64,000 bases of DNA from positions 1,736,001 through 1,800,000 of the forward strand of contig MU008164.1 in NCBI GenBank assembly GCA_010909165.1. Reading direction: 5' to 3'. Under the pieces are notes generated by a model, which was given only the letters and a program-made list of their open reading frames with translations, made no database searches and had not been told where the DNA came from. Shown here in pieces: positions 41,691 through 54,419 of the stretch; position 1 is the stretch's first letter, and every line of letters starts with the position of its first letter. The translations under genes were made by a program, and so were the position numbers. This stretch comes from Anthoceros angustus (lineage: Eukaryota > Streptophyta > Anthocerotopsida > Anthocerotales > Anthocerotaceae).

Positions 41691-42164
41691 GATCGCTCAA
41701 GGGCATGCTGGCTCATGCCTAGTCGGAGCAAGGAAACCTATGAAGGGGAAACTAATCCTCACCGAGGAGTACACCTCCGAGGTTGGGGAGGACAGAGGAG
41801 AGGAAAATTCTTCGATCGATGATCAAACGTATTGTCCCGCTGCTTGCTTCCAAGTCGAGATAGAGGAAGAATCGGAGTACAATGGAGAAGGACGGAAACG
41901 ATCCTTGGATAAGAAAGCCGACAATGAAGATTTTCCGGATGAAGGACCACATCAGGAAGTTGTCCGGACGGACTGGATCCGAGCCTTGGAGGAAATGGAG
42001 CTGGCCTCGGAAGAAAGTCATGATATGCGCATCCGCGAACAAAGAGAAGAACAACTCCATCACCGTTGTTGAATACATAGATTGTTTCGCGCTCAACCGA
42101 AATGACCGTATACCGAGGAGTTGGGAGTGCACCGAATCGACTTGAAGGAAGGAGCGACGTGAGG

Positions 42165-43330
42165 ATCAAGCAAGACGACTCAATCCAAAGTATTCTAGTG
42201 GTGAAGGAGCAATTGGATCGATCCGGAGGCGGAGTAATCTATCCGCACTCACAAGCGAATGGGTGGCACCGATTGTGATTGTGCCTAAGAAGCAACAGGG
42301 AAAGTTCGGGTTTGTCGATTTCGTGAAGTTGAATGAGGCAACTAAGAAAGACCATCACCCTTGCCGCTTATGGATAGTGTATTGGACACGGTCGCAGGCA
42401 TGAGATGTACAGCTTAGATGGGTATTCGTGATACAATCGATCACGAGAAAGGAAGATCGTGACAAAACAACGCTTACCATCGAGGACGTTTGCATATGCC
42501 AAATTACCCTTTGGTCTTTGCAATGCCCCGCCACCTTTCAGAGTAGTGAATACCATTTTCCGAGAGTACCGAGGAAATTCATGGAAGTATTTCGGATGAC
42601 TTTTGTGTGTTTGGGAAGAGAATGCACTTGGGACATCTTCGCCATGTATGTAGAAACCAATTTGAAGTTGCACCCGAGCAAATGTTATTTGAATGACAGG
42701 AATCCACGGCACATCGTGTTTCAAGCGAGGTTTGGAGGTGGATAAGGTCGAGTCATCACAGATGGATGCTAAACGGTAAGGCCGAGCCTTCATCGGCTTG
42801 GTGGGATACTGAGATTCATCATTGATTTTGCAAAGAAGGCAGACCTCTCACGCAACCATCAAGAAAGATGTTCCTTTGATCGACGGCCGACGGGAAGGCC
42901 TAAGTTTGAAAAGAGCTTGGGCACCGTGTTGCAACCTCCAACCGGGAAGAACCTTTTCATGTCTTTGTGGATGTATCGCTTATGCCATAGGGGCCATCCC
43001 GAGTCAACGTGATGGAAGAAGCATGATAGGCCGATCTTCTATGCAGACGCCAACTTTCGGATGCGTAACGGAACTACTCCACGATCGAAAGAGAAGCTCG
43101 GCATCATCTATTCTCGCAAGAAATTTCGACACTATCTGGCTTGCAAAGTTGTGTTCCATGTGGACCATTTCGCATTGAAGTACTTGGTAAACAAACCCGA
43201 TCTATCCGGACGAATCGCGGATATCTGCTGAAGATTATGAGGTGGAAACACGGGAAGCAACATGTGAACGCCGACTTCATTTCTCGACTACGAATGAAGG
43301 GAAGTCACCACCGAACGATAAGTTCCCGAT
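42165..43330 (+). pseudogene. Reverse transcriptase and RNase H region of the nested gypsy element
   Basis: RT: SEWVAPIVIVPKKQQGKFGF (42,255), LNEATKKDHHP, then AYAKLPFGLCNAPPPFR (42,490) and a degraded YxDD box before DDFCVFG (42,595). RNase H: FYADANFRMRNG (43,037), YSRKKFRHYLACKVVFHVDH (43,110), FALKYLVNKPDLSGRIADI and QHVNADFISRLRM. Together these are the gypsy RT-RH order. Multiple frameshifts indicate no activity. Confidence 0.8.
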
Positions 43331-43539
43331 GAGGAGTTGGTAGCCGTAAAGCATGATCGAAGACGGAGGCACCGCAGAAGGACGGATCGAGAAAAACGAG
43401 CGGGACTCCTCCGGATATCGCAAAATGAGAACCGGAGGGGGGACGCAGACCAAGGACTACGCAACCCGCGACGTAAACCCCGCACCGTAAGGAGAAGCAG
43501 GAGGGCGGCGTGCCCGACACTTACATCAAGTCGGAGGTA

Positions 43540-44570
43540 TTTAGAGCATGGGGAGTTGCCGGGTTTATCAAGGAAGGAGTTGTTCATACAGGCACCATAT
43601 TGCATCAAGGGAGTATTGTACAAATTGGGAGTATGATGAGGTGATCAAGATGTTTGAGGGGAATGAGAAAGCCATGGTGATAGAAGCCTTGCACACGAGG
43701 AAGGGAGGACACTATTCCGCCACAATCACAACAAAGAAGATTCTAACCAGTGGTTTTGGTGGGATACAATGTATAGAGATGTATGGTTATTCATCGAGTT
43801 GTGATGCTTGTCAACGGGAGGCCCACGCCGACGACCAAAGGCCTCTAACGTACATCCTACCACCGCACCTTTGAAAATGGGGAATTGATTTTGTGGGACC
43901 TATTCGACACCAACCCGGACCAGCGACAAGACATTCTACAGACATCGACAAAGATGGTAGAGGCGAACAAGGAAGGATGATGCGCCCACCGCCAAGTTTT
44001 TGTTTGAACGGATTATCACAAGGTATGGATGCCCATTGGAACTTGTTAGCGATCGAGGGACGATTTCCTCAACAAGATAATCGAGTCTGGATCGCCTATT
44101 TCAACATTCGACAGAAGACTTTTACAACCAAAGCCAACGGACTCACGGAGAAGACAAATGGGTTACTATGCAACATTTTGACAAAGTGACGGTCTCCCAT
44201 ATGTATGGATCGATACCAAGCTACATTCCGTGCTATGGGCTTTCGGAATCGAGAAGGTGACCACAAAGAAGACATATACTATCTCGACATACGGTATGTC
44301 ACCCGTAATGCCGAATTTGAGGTACCAACGATAGAATTATGGAAGATGAGCGAATGACGGTGGAAGATAGTGAACAAGCGTTGGAAGAATTTGCGAGCAT
44401 GAGGGACGATGCCTTAGAGGAGACACATGACACAGTGAACAGAGGAAGGAGAGGCACGATGGGAGGCTTCACTGGGACCCAATAGCGGAGACTTGGTGCT
44501 CCTTTACGATAGTAGGTATTTAGATTTTCCGGAAGCTACCGAGATGGATGGGCGGTTGTAGACTATGAAA
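43540..44570 (+). pseudogene. Integrase region of the nested gypsy element
   Basis: The HHCC zinc finger is recognisable: LHTRKGGHYSATITTKKILT (43,690) and SCDACQREAHADDQRP (43,798). The catalytic core begins KWGIDFVGPIRHQPG (43,877), and near the end GLTEKTNGLL resembles the G..ER.NG.L block. The element's last residues before the purine tract include FTGELLPTRVNGWKIKKYF (44,588). No chromodomain was seen. It is disrupted by frameshifts. Confidence 0.75.
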
Positions 44571-44669
44571 ATGGGTCAGCTTGGAAAGTTTACTGGGGAA
44601 CTACTTCCTACCAGAGTGAATGGGTGGAAGATCAAGAAGTACTTCACGCCGAGGATGTTTGCGGCGCAA

Positions 44670-44687
44670 ACAAATGGGGAGAGGAGC
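44670..44687 (+). promoter_or_regulatory. Polypurine tract
   Basis: AAATGGGGAGAGGAG lies directly before the 3' LTR TG at 44,689, the position where plus-strand DNA synthesis is primed in LTR retrotransposons. Confidence 0.6.
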
Positions 44688-44688
44688 A

Positions 44689-46394
44689 TGTGGAACGAAG
44701 AATTTTGGTCACCCAAGACGCGAGAGACCGACGCGAAGGATGAATGGTTCGTGCAGGTAGTAGGTAGGTCGAAGTGTAGGAAGATGGTAGGGACGTCCGG
44801 AAGTTCGGACTTAATCAATCGCGTCGGGTCCGTAGAAGTATGGGTAGATAGAAGCATATAGGCATGATAGGTTCCAAAGTTCCTTGGACCATGGGAGTAG
44901 GAATATTCGGGATAAGGAAGTTCCTTGGCCTTGAATTATTTAGGTTCGATGGCTATATATGCCAAAGGGCTAGTTAAGTTGTAGATGGAAAATAGGCAGG
45001 AGTTTTGAACCGGACATGGCGCCATCGTGAGGAGCGCCATTAAGGCGCATGTACCGCAAACTCGGTTAGCTGTGGTTTGAACGGGGCGCTTCAAACCCGC
45101 AGGCGGTACCGAGGGGTGGAGTTGCGTCAAGAAGGAAGGCGGCGTGAGCGGCGCCTCACGATTGAAGCGCGCGAAGCCGAGAGAGCGCGATCACAAGCGA
45201 ACCAAGGCAGGGCGCGCGAAAGTGGAGGCGTGCCAAGGGGCGAGTGAGAGGCGCCGAGGGTGAGCTTGCAAGGCTACCGCATCAAAAGGCGCAAGGTGGA
45301 GAAGTTGCTGGAGGGGAGATTGAAGGGGCCAAGGCCACCTCTGGTTGTGTTGAGGCTCGCCGAGGAGCGCGGAAGCTTCCCTTGCTTGCCTCACCCAAAC
45401 CACCACCTCTTTGCTCTCCACTCTCTTAGCTCGATAGATTACTCCAATCTCTCCAATTTTGCTATCCTTGTGTGTGCTCCCACCGTGCGTGATGGTAAAG
45501 ATAGTGAGGAGGGAACGGGTACTCCCACGGGAGGAAACCTCCGCCGCCACACCGCCCACAAAGGGAAAAGGTAAGAAACACCCAATTCCCGAGTTCGAGT
45601 GTAGGCCGCCCAAATTTCACCTCGAGATTTGAGGCGTCGAGCTACGCCCGAGATGAAGATGGAATGGTCATTTGGTACCTGGGTGGCACTTTGCAGAGCC
45701 CGCCTTGGTTCTGGAGTGTGCGCGATTAATGAGAGTGACCAAGGCGACGGCCACCTGAGGATGCGATCAAGTCATCCCGGGATGTGGAAGGTATGGCATT
45801 TCGTGGATACGATTTGATACCTAAGCCCACAAGAGGGATCATTCCGCAGCTGCCTCCAAGAATCGATCCCGAGGAGGTTATGAGCATGTTCCTACGACCA
45901 AAGGAGGAAGTATGGTCGCAAGGCAATGGTCGGAGGATCTCTTTGTTCAAGGAGCGGAAGTGGAATTTATTCGCCAAGATATGGGACTAACGGCGTGCAA
46001 GGAAGACGTGCAGGAAATTCCCATTTAATGATGATATATGAGATGTCCTGTGGAAGTTGGTGGATTGGGCCACCATTCAGAAACAGCGGTTGCATCGAAC
46101 CATTTGGTGATGGAGGGGAGCAAGAATCTTTGTCTCTACCTTCCTCCTATATCGAGGGAGGAGGTTCTTACAAGACGTGGAAGAAGCCAAGATAGAAGCT
46201 ACCGGTGAGGGTGGTGGAAGGAGGCCATCAGCCCCGAGGATGAAGAGCCGAGCGAGAGACCCCGGCAAAGACCGCCACGCCCACAACCAAGATGAGGCCT
46301 CAGGATCGGAAACCCTCCGGTAGGTGGTCTCGTATCCTTCCTCCTTCCACCGTAGGAGGTTCTTCTATGGCCTCTTTCCCTTTCTCTTGTTGGG
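44689..46394 (+). repeat. 3' LTR of the nested gypsy element, truncated, with terminal inversion
   Basis: 44,689-46,311 is collinear with 34,232-35,934. The next 83 bases (46,312-46,394) are the reverse complement of 35,935-36,017, and then the host gag-protease sequence resumes at AATTGATCGATTGG. The remaining LTR, with its TATA box and U5, is missing. The two LTR copies differ mostly by small indels. Confidence 0.8.
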
Positions 46395-46457
46395 AATTGA
46401 TCGATTGGTGGACGACATCTACCATAACATCACTGGCTTCAACATCGGTTTACATGC
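46395..46457 (-). mobile_element. Gag-protease element, copy 2, short middle part
   Basis: These 63 bases (AATTGATCGATTGG ... CATCGGTTTACAT) correspond to 6,587-6,654 of the uninterrupted copy. They separate the nested gypsy element from the 9.9-kb insertion, which proves that these are two independent insertions. Confidence 0.8.
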
Positions 46458-46689
46458 TTAAAGTCGCCTGCCTCCGACGCCTCGAATTGGTTTTTTTCGG
46501 GGTAGTGCGGGTGAGTTTTAGAGAGAATCGGCCTTTTGGCCATTATTTTACCCAGATAGTAAAATTCATTACTATAGTAGAAAACATGCCAAGTGGGGTG
46601 GATATGATCTACCATCAAGGTGGAAAAGCAGCACTAGAGTAGAAAACATATGACCAAGTGAATACCAGGTGCGTCTAGTAGAAGCTCAT

Positions 46690-49600
46690 TCTAGAAATCC
46701 CACCAAAATCGCTAATCTGACAAAAACATTTTCTGTTAAATAATATTCATGCGGATCCAGGATATACAAAAAACCAACAAAGAACCCTTTTCTTTGCAGA
46801 GTTTCCTGTATATCCAGAATTGCATGAAATACGAATTCAACTAATGAAGAGTAAATACCAGTATAGAGTGAACTCTGCTTCAACAAGAAACCTACAAACA
46901 AAACCAAAATTAGCACCCAAACCGTAATTACGCTGCTACTAGTAAACACTAAAAATAAAAAACATTGATACTCACCTTATTTTGGGAAATTTACTGTACA
47001 ATTATACAGATTGAAAATGTAATTTTCACGACCACTTGGCTTGATTGGTACTTACAGCATTATCATAATTGGCAATTGATGAAGGCGAGGACTTGGGCGA
47101 AATTGACCATCTTCCGCAAGGTCACAACCTAAAACAACCATTAATTTTCAATCTAGTAAACTTAATAAAAGCATAAAGCTTACCGATCGACGGATTTTCG
47201 CGAGATAGCTTGAAATATCTCGAGGCACATCCTTCTCTTGTCTTTCCCACGTAATCTCCGAACCTCTTGCTGCTCTTTCTGCTGCTTGATTTCTCTTGAT
47301 ATATGCTCTTGTCTCCTCTCCGCATTTCTCCGCCTCTGAATCTCAAGGGCTTTCTCTCTTTGCTTAGAGACTCGTAATTCAACCGCCTCTGTCTCTCTAT
47401 AAGTGCCTCCAAATCCTTTTGCCTGAAACTCCATTTCTTTCAATTTGTCATTCTCCAATTCCGTTCTGAGATCTGCAAGCCGCTCAAAGCCACTTACATT
47501 TCCATTTGCGATCACAGTGCAATATATCGAGGTGCTACCAGCCACACATCTGGTTAACGGATGGATCACACTCACTCACAATGCCCTCCAACGGAGGGCC
47601 ACCATCAACTTCCCTCGGTGTATCAATGTTGAAAATGAGGATGATAGCACCTTACACTAGTCGAAGGATCCATCGCCAAGAAGAACACAATCGAAACTCC
47701 AAAATGAATGAAAACAACAAACAAAGAATCAACCTTGTCAACATATGGAATTTTAGTAGAACACCACATGGTTGGTGCGCTAGTATCCATCTGGATGCCT
47801 TGGCAATGCTTTAAGGTGCACGCCGGTAAAAACAAAACCATGATTAAAAAACTAACATGGCGGACTACAAAGCAACTTCACAATACCAACGAACTTCAAG
47901 ACAGTGGACCACATGGTGCGGAAAAACGATTCGGTCCAACATTGTTCGTGCCTTTCATGATGAATAACGGGGTGGCCACGGGAGGAAAGACCTACAAATC
48001 AAGTCGGGACACGTTTTGACACAAGTCCCTACATACTTGATACAAATCTCAAACACTTACATTACTAACGTGTTGCACTTGCAAGGCCGATCTTGGTGAC
48101 TCGAAAATACTATTTCGAGTTACATTCAACCGTTGACGGAAGAACACCCTTAAATCATCCGCATCCGATTGAGTTCTTCATTTAAAAGCTCCGATAAGAT
48201 CGCGTTCACCGAACAAGAACTCTTACTGTTGCTGTTTTACCGAGCGGTCATATCTCAAAACATATGAGAACGTTAGGACGAGCATACAAAGACTCAAATG
48301 TCACAAGCTTTCACAACATATTACCTTGAAAATCCAGCATCCGTTTTATGGCGGTCACACTTCTCCCGGAGGGCACACAGCCATCGTCAAGCGTGTAATC
48401 ATCGTTACACGGCTCTTATTGGTGTAGTAGCCAACAAGCCCAGCTTCACCATGGTCTTCATAAATCTTGCATTCCTTTTGAAACACGAAGTTTTGCATAC
48501 CAAGCCGAACAAAAACAAGCAGTTAGTAAATAGAAACCACAAAACTCAAGCCCAATAAACCAAAAACTTACATTGGATCTTGGGTTATCAATGGTTGAAT
48601 TGAAGAAACCCCTGAATTGACAAATTCTTGTCATGTCCGAGACCACTTGGGAGAGTGATCAATATGACTTTAAAGGTTTCGATGGCGTCCTTTTCGTAGA
48701 TCTTGACCTTTTGACGGAAATGCTCACTCGGTAGTTCTTCATATCCACTTTGTAATTTTTGAATGCCGTTCTTCCGCAAATGAAGGAGCTCAATCTGATA
48801 CATCAAAACATCAAACAAACAAAAGACTACACCCTCGAACAAAAGGTCCTTTTGAATCGATGCAAATGAGAAGTCCCTAATGAGCGGGTTATGTAACTCT
48901 TCACCACCTCGAACCCCAAACTGGTCATGCAAAATATGCACACACCAACAATATAAGCATAAGGGCTCCAGGTTTAAGAGACCATAAATGAACAATCAAA
49001 GTGCACCCCCAAAACCAACAATATTACCTTTTCTGAGCCCCCCGCCCAAATGAGCATTGATGATCCCTGTGTGAAAGAATCAGTCGCTCATCATCATCAG
49101 AAATCAACTTCACCTCTTTTCGACATGACACAATCCCAAGGTCCTTGCTGATTTTCATGGACGCAACCAGCGCTGCCTGGGCCCCATGGAAAATTCCATG
49201 AAACAAGTTGATCACCGGAACATCAGAACCAAGCCGGCTTTGGTTCAGGATGCACTTCCTTGTTAAAATCCGGTTAAACCCACGAAAGAAAGACATCAGC
49301 CTGCACAAGTGAAGATCAGCAATCAGTCATGTGAAAGGAAAGTCAGAACTATCAAAATCAACAAGTAAGAAAACATCACTACTTACGTTTCTGGAGAAAA
49401 TCTCCTGTCCTTGATTCGAACTTGATGGAAAAAGGTATCGAATAAGATTTAGATCCTTGTAAGGAATATCCTCAACAGCGATATCCCATCCCCGACCACT
49501 CACTTTCATAAAGGCCACGAGGCGACTTGACACGATTAGCTTTGACCTATCCTCCCCACCACTCAAAGCATCATTCACAGCTCCCTCGACGGGTCAAATC

Positions 49601-50185
49601 CCTCTCGAAAATTTCTTCATCATCAATTTCCTCCATACCCATGGCAAAGTCATCTTGGACCACTTTAGCCTCTCAAACATATCGAGCACTTCTTGATCGG
49701 GGATGACTCGGTCGGGAACCAGCATGCGCCGACTGTAAAGCATCTGTTCAACCCACGGCACACAAATTTCTAGACTCTACAGGCTTTGGCGGCTCACAAC
49801 CATGGGATCGTCGTTATCAAGAAATCATTCTCCCCACAAACCTGGACCCCTCTCTCGGACCTTTGGGACATAGTTAGTAATCTCCGCAAGAGGACCTTCA
49901 ACCAATGCCAGTCAGTGTCCACCCTTCTCCTCTTGCACAAACTCACACGTCGAGCATCCTTCTTGGATGAGAAGTGCCTTGGCGGTTTAGGAATGCCTTT
50001 TTGGAACTAAATATGTTCCTTCACTGCACCAAGACACCATCAACTTTACCATCATCCTGCGGTGGATGAGTTGCGATGTGGAGGGCGGTGACTTGACACT
50101 GTCTAGTGTGCGGCTTAGCCATGACTTGACGGGGACCCTTGCTTCTTTCCCGGTCCAAGAGGCCCGGTGGGTTTCCAGGTGCCAT
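46690..50185 (-). CDS. DUF3504/Crypton-type tyrosine recombinase gene, copy 2
   Basis: ATG at 50,185. Reading down: PPQDDGKVDGVLV, DDFAMGMEEIDDE (49,650), SGGEDRSK, EDIPYKDLNLIRY and, one frame over, FFHQVRIKDRRFSPET (49,430-49,385), the start of the DUF3504-like core. The next exon reads MSFFRGFNRILTRKCILNQS then SCRKEVKLISDDDERLILSH (49,295-49,075). VHILHDQFGVRGGEELHN (48,945-48,890) carries the first catalytic Arg. AWYAKLRVSKGM (48,510) precedes YYTNKSRVTMITRL (48,432-48,390). EFLFGERDPIELLNEEL-like text and a coiled coil (47,430-47,240) follow. The splice acceptor before the ATG reads TTGCG instead of TTGCAG as in copy 1, one base missing. Frames need several corrections. Confidence 0.65.
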
Positions 50186-50219
50186 CGCAAAAGCAGTGAT
50201 CAAAACACAAAAAAACTTG

Positions 50220-52520
50220 AACTAATGAACTTGCAAACCAATATGAAAAGACTTACATGGTGAATGCTTTCAAATGAGAACTTCTGAAGGGTCTAAAAGT
50301 TGATTATAAAACAATCGAAAAAGAAGATAGGAGACACATCCTTTGAATCTATACATTGTTAAATTTTGATCCCTCCACTTTTAAGTTAGAACGAAACTCC
50401 TTTTAACAAAACCCCACATACTTCCTGAAACACTTTTTCAATAATATTGATAGAAAACACAACAGCCTTGATCGATCAGACACTGAAGAAACAGATTTCA
50501 CACTCGGCAAATAGTTATCACGATTCACAGACAGACGAATTAGAATGTTGGAAAACCCTTCACGATGACAAATTTGCCTACACACAAAGATTTAGTGAGG
50601 TAGAAGTAGAATAAACAAAACAAAAAGGCAAGTGTAAACATCTCTTACTAAAATCACGAATTCACCCTAAGAATTTTCCTCAGCTGTGCAACAAAACAAA
50701 AAGAGTTAACAACAAGAGATGAAACACATAGAGCGGGCTTAAAAAGACAACGATTTATCATTGACAAGCGTGATAGGATGATAAATGTAAAATACAAGAC
50801 AAATCGATAACACCTGTTTACCAACACGTCTTCTAGAAAATCTTGAAATTACTTCTGCGTCAACGACAAAGACAATGAAAACTAATACAAGCTCAAGAGA
50901 ATCTAAGCGGCATTTTCAAAAGCATCTTCATACGATTAAAACAAGGTTCATTGGCATACCAAACAAAATCCCAAATATGTCGCCACATAGACCGAACGCA
51001 TCCATGAGGAAAAAGAACACACGAGGTAAGAACACACAGGGAAAAACTTTGTGACAACACACTCATAAAGGCGTGAAAAACAAAGGTGATGGCAAGCAAT
51101 CAATCGGACTAAGCGGCGAGACAAAATAGTGCAAAACAAAACCAAGCCATGGAACAACGGCAAAGAGACAAAAGTCACTTGACAAAACGAACAAGTTATA
51201 GCAGCGTACGAAGGTGAAAACAAGCGAAGGTGAAAGAATCGCATAAACAGACCTAAACAAAACTTAGCTTGGAAGTAACACAAGAACTCTCGAGACAAGA
51301 CCCGTGGGATTTCAAAAAACGACAGAACGACGATGGCGTCAAGCAACAAGTCAACAAGAGAGCAAAGCAAATCGAAACCAAGCTTATACAAGTTAAAGCA
51401 AAACACATGAGCGTCACGCAAAACAAGAACACAGAGGTCGCGAGACAAGAAAACAAGCGAGATGCGGTACCAAGCCATGACACACGACAACAAGCGAGCA
51501 GAGAAAAGGTCTTCCAACAATCAAGCAAGCGAGTTAGAAGGTCAAAGAACAAGAATCACTCATGGAGGACATGACAACCTTCAACTAGATGCAACAATAT
51601 GAAGGCTCAAAAGCGGGAGATCGCGTTTTCACAAAAAGCAAGCGAGACTCCATACAGCATCAACGGAAACAAAATAAACAAGACAACCTCGACGGCAAAT
51701 CAACTAGCAGCTATCTGAGCGTAAACCAAATACCATCATAGCAAAGTAGTCATTCCTATGATTTAGGAATCGCATACAAAACAACATCGGGCGAGATCGA
51801 GAAAAGCGATACAAAAAGCCACGTAAGCGGTAGAAAAACACTTTAAAAACAAACAAAAACCACAGATACCCGGGCGCGAACACCACCGCGTAACAAGCAA
51901 AACCGCACAAAACAACAAAACAAAAAGAAACAATAGGCGAGAAACAAATAACGTAAGCGCAAATGGAAGCAACTTCAAAGAAGGCAGGCCTTAACCACAA
52001 ACCGAAACCTCAAATGCCAATCAACCTTGGCCTTGAGCAACAAAACAACACGGGCAAGGACACCGTGACCCCGGACGAGCAAACCCTTGGCCTTGAAAGA
52101 ACCAGGCGGCAACACCTTGGCCTTGGCGACTGTCGAGACCTTGGCCTTTGAACGAAGGCTGGAAAGGGCCTTAGCCTTTCGAAAGGACCTGAAAAACGCA
52201 TTGGCCTGAAAACTTATACAAAGCCTAGAAGCCTAGAAGCCTAGAACACCTTGGCCTTCAAAAGAAGGCTACAAAACAGCTAAGCCTTCGGACCGAAGCC
52301 AGAAATCACTTTGGCCTGCGAAACTAGAACTAGACAACTCATGGACTTCGGAGCAAAGCCTGGAAGCATGCACAAGGCATAGGCCATGGCCCTCTGAACA
52401 CGGACACAGCCTTGGCCTTGAAGCAGAGAAGACCTTGGAAACTAAAGATGAACAAGCAGGCTTGGACGACGCCACCTCGGCCTCCAAAACACAGATGCAA
52501 AAGACCTCCGCTTTGGAGAA
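50220..52520 (-). other. Probable 5' leader/intron region of the recombinase gene
   Basis: 50,220-50,400 matches the sequence upstream of the ATG in copy 1 (exon piece ending before a GTAAGT donor at about 50,257, minus strand). From 50,400 to 52,000 the minus strand is T-rich with many short introns' worth of sequence but no recognisable exons; long open frames there are hydrophobic by composition and I do not trust them. From 52,020 to 52,470 a CCTTGGCCTT(G/T)-type motif recurs about ten times, once as AAGCCTAG three times in tandem (52,217-52,241). Confidence 0.4.
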
Positions 52521-52524
52521 GCCA

Positions 52525-52560
52525 TTTATATAGGCCCAAACCCTAAACACTCTCCCTCTG
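52525..52560 (-). promoter_or_regulatory. Strong promoter-like block (telo-box, site-II-like motif, TATA)
   Basis: On the minus strand the sequence reads TTTAGGGTTTGGGCC then TATATAAATGGC. A telo-box (AGGGTTT) beside GGGCC and a TATATAAA box is the arrangement known from plant translation and cell-cycle gene promoters. It points toward the recombinase gene. The other side, 52,560-53,000, could serve the plus-strand gene. Confidence 0.5.
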
Positions 52561-54400
52561 GCGGCGCCACTCTCTCTCTACCAAAATTTGAATTAAGAAC
52601 CTAAGATTCGACGATTCCAACCCTCGTAGGTTCGCCATTGCCCGCCTCTCAACCAAAACCTAGGTTCTTGATTCCAAACCTAGCCTAAGCACCAAAACCT
52701 AATCTCCGAACCCTCGTGGCGTAACGAACCTGCTTCAACCCACGGCCACGCCGCAGCATCGAACCATCTAGAAGTTTCAATTTTGATGCGGCACACCTAG
52801 GGTTTCTTCATACGCCCAACACGCGCCGCTGCTCGCGTAGGATGTGCGGCGCTGCAGGTTACGATCGGTGTTTGACAGTGCCTTTTCAAGTTTGGCTCGT
52901 CCTCGGGAAGGTCACGGCGCCTCGGCTCCACGTTCCCTTCATCTCACGCCCACCATGCGTCGTTTGATGCTTCTTTTGATCGCATAGTTTCTTGATTCAC
53001 CTAGGTGGGTACAATTTGCACTCTATCTCACAATCGATCCGCGTCTCTTTTCTCATCATGGCATCCAGCTTAGCTCACCGCCCATAAGACAACAAGAAGT
53101 CTCTTTTGGCGTCCTTCGTGACGACGTCAAGCCCACTAAGGTAGTGTCGGTTCTCCTTACTTGTTGAAGTCCTTTCGCCCACACTATCTTGTGGGCTCTT
53201 GCAACCATTGCTAGTGCATGAGCTAATCGTGAGTTTGCCATTGAAGCCTTTCTCACAAGTATGTATTGTGAAACTCGGACCACGCAAAGACCCTTCAAGT
53301 TCCAACGCCAAAAGGGACCTCGAGACACATTAGCCTACGGTAGACAAGACCTTATTACCTTGGTTGTTTTCCTTTCAAAGTCGGGCTAATGCATCACCCA
53401 AGCTAGCGATGACGTCTTGTCTTTGATCGGCTTGCGATCGGATTAATCTCGGTTGCCTTTACCTAGGTCACAACAACAGACACTCGTTGCTATGTCTGAA
53501 GCCGGTCACCACAAGAACTCCTGCGTAAGTCCTTCCTTCACTCTTGAAGCGCATCACGCATGCAGAATTCTGCATGCCTCCTGCGAGTCGTGCATGGCTG
53601 CAAAGCATGACTTGCCATTTGACTCGGACGCAAGCTGCATCGGCTCGACGTAAGCGTGTGCGAGCTTGGGGCTGCGCTAACGCCTGATCTCAACCAGCGC
53701 TGCGATCGTGCGTACATCCTTTCCTTTCCTTGTTTTCCTTTACTGCGTAATCACCGAATAAGCGCATGCCGTTTAACACGGTTGCGTTTCACCTTGAGCT
53801 TGCATTCTCTGCTTATTTCATCGCTTCAAAAGATTCCGTATCAAAAGCTCCAGTTAAGATCGGCCTCGGTTTTGAATTTACTTGTACGTTCGTCCTTGTG
53901 ATCGAGTTCTAACAAACTAATCACTCGTGTAGACAGCAAGAATCTTGAGTAAGGCGGTCACGCCTCGTCAAGAGAACACATCAAGTGGTCGCGCTACATT
54001 TTCCGTTTTTGTGTAAAATCGAGTTATCAAAGGTTGGTATCAATTTGTTTTCCACCTCTGTAGAAGTAACAATGTGGCATGCACCGCGCATATCTGAAAT
54101 GCAGGCATAATCGCATGATTGCCGCTTGAAGGTATGCGGCATGCACGCAAGCGCGACGCATAGAACTGCGGCACGCGTAGCGCATAACGCGCCACAACGT
54201 CTGGCGGCATGCCATCTTATGGTGACATCAGCGAATATCACCACATGGTGGCGTATCCACTGAGCAACGTCCCTCCACGAAGTCCCACATGCGGTGGCTT
54301 TGCAGTGGCCCTTAGCATGCTTTAGCAGCAGCATCGAGCATGTTGCGGGAACTCGTAGATGTTTCAAAAGTTGAAGCATGAGCATTGTTTGTGTCGTTGA
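52561..54400. other. Region between the two divergent genes
   Basis: 52,560-53,000 is rich in AACCTA(GA/AT) motifs (AACCCTCGTAGG, AACCTAGGTTCTTG). 53,450-53,960 may hold leader exons on the + strand (an acceptor-like CGTGTAG at 53,931). A 173-codon open frame on the minus strand at 53,981-54,502 lies opposite the gene and contains Cys/His/Ala-rich text without a family match that I can name. A CATGCxxCATGC-rich patch is at 53,560-53,610. Nothing is firm enough for a gene call. Confidence 0.35.
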
Positions 54401-54419
54401 CGATGCTTTTATTTGAGAA

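Larger units (their letters stand above)
34232..46394 (+). mobile_element. Nested Ty3/gypsy LTR retrotransposon with very long LTR
   Basis: The left junction is defined by comparison with the uninterrupted copy at 6,559/6,560. Order on + strand: 5' LTR (34,232-38,541), primer-binding site, gag, protease, RT, RNase H, integrase, polypurine tract, 3' LTR beginning TGTGGAACGAAG at 44,689. The RT...integrase order and integrase without chromodomain suggest the non-chromovirus (Tat-like) branch; this is inference. The right end is damaged: the 3' LTR stops about 2.5 kb early, its last 83 bases are inverted, and 27 bases of target (equivalent to 6,560-6,586) are missing. All ORFs are broken. Confidence 0.85.

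Noticed and set aside
50948-51520. 190-codon open frame on the minus strand, very hydrophobic (membrane-protein-like)
   Set aside because: It lies in a T-rich stretch where any frame is rich in Phe, Leu and Ser. There is no family resemblance, no second copy, and it sits in the presumed leader/intron of the recombinase gene.
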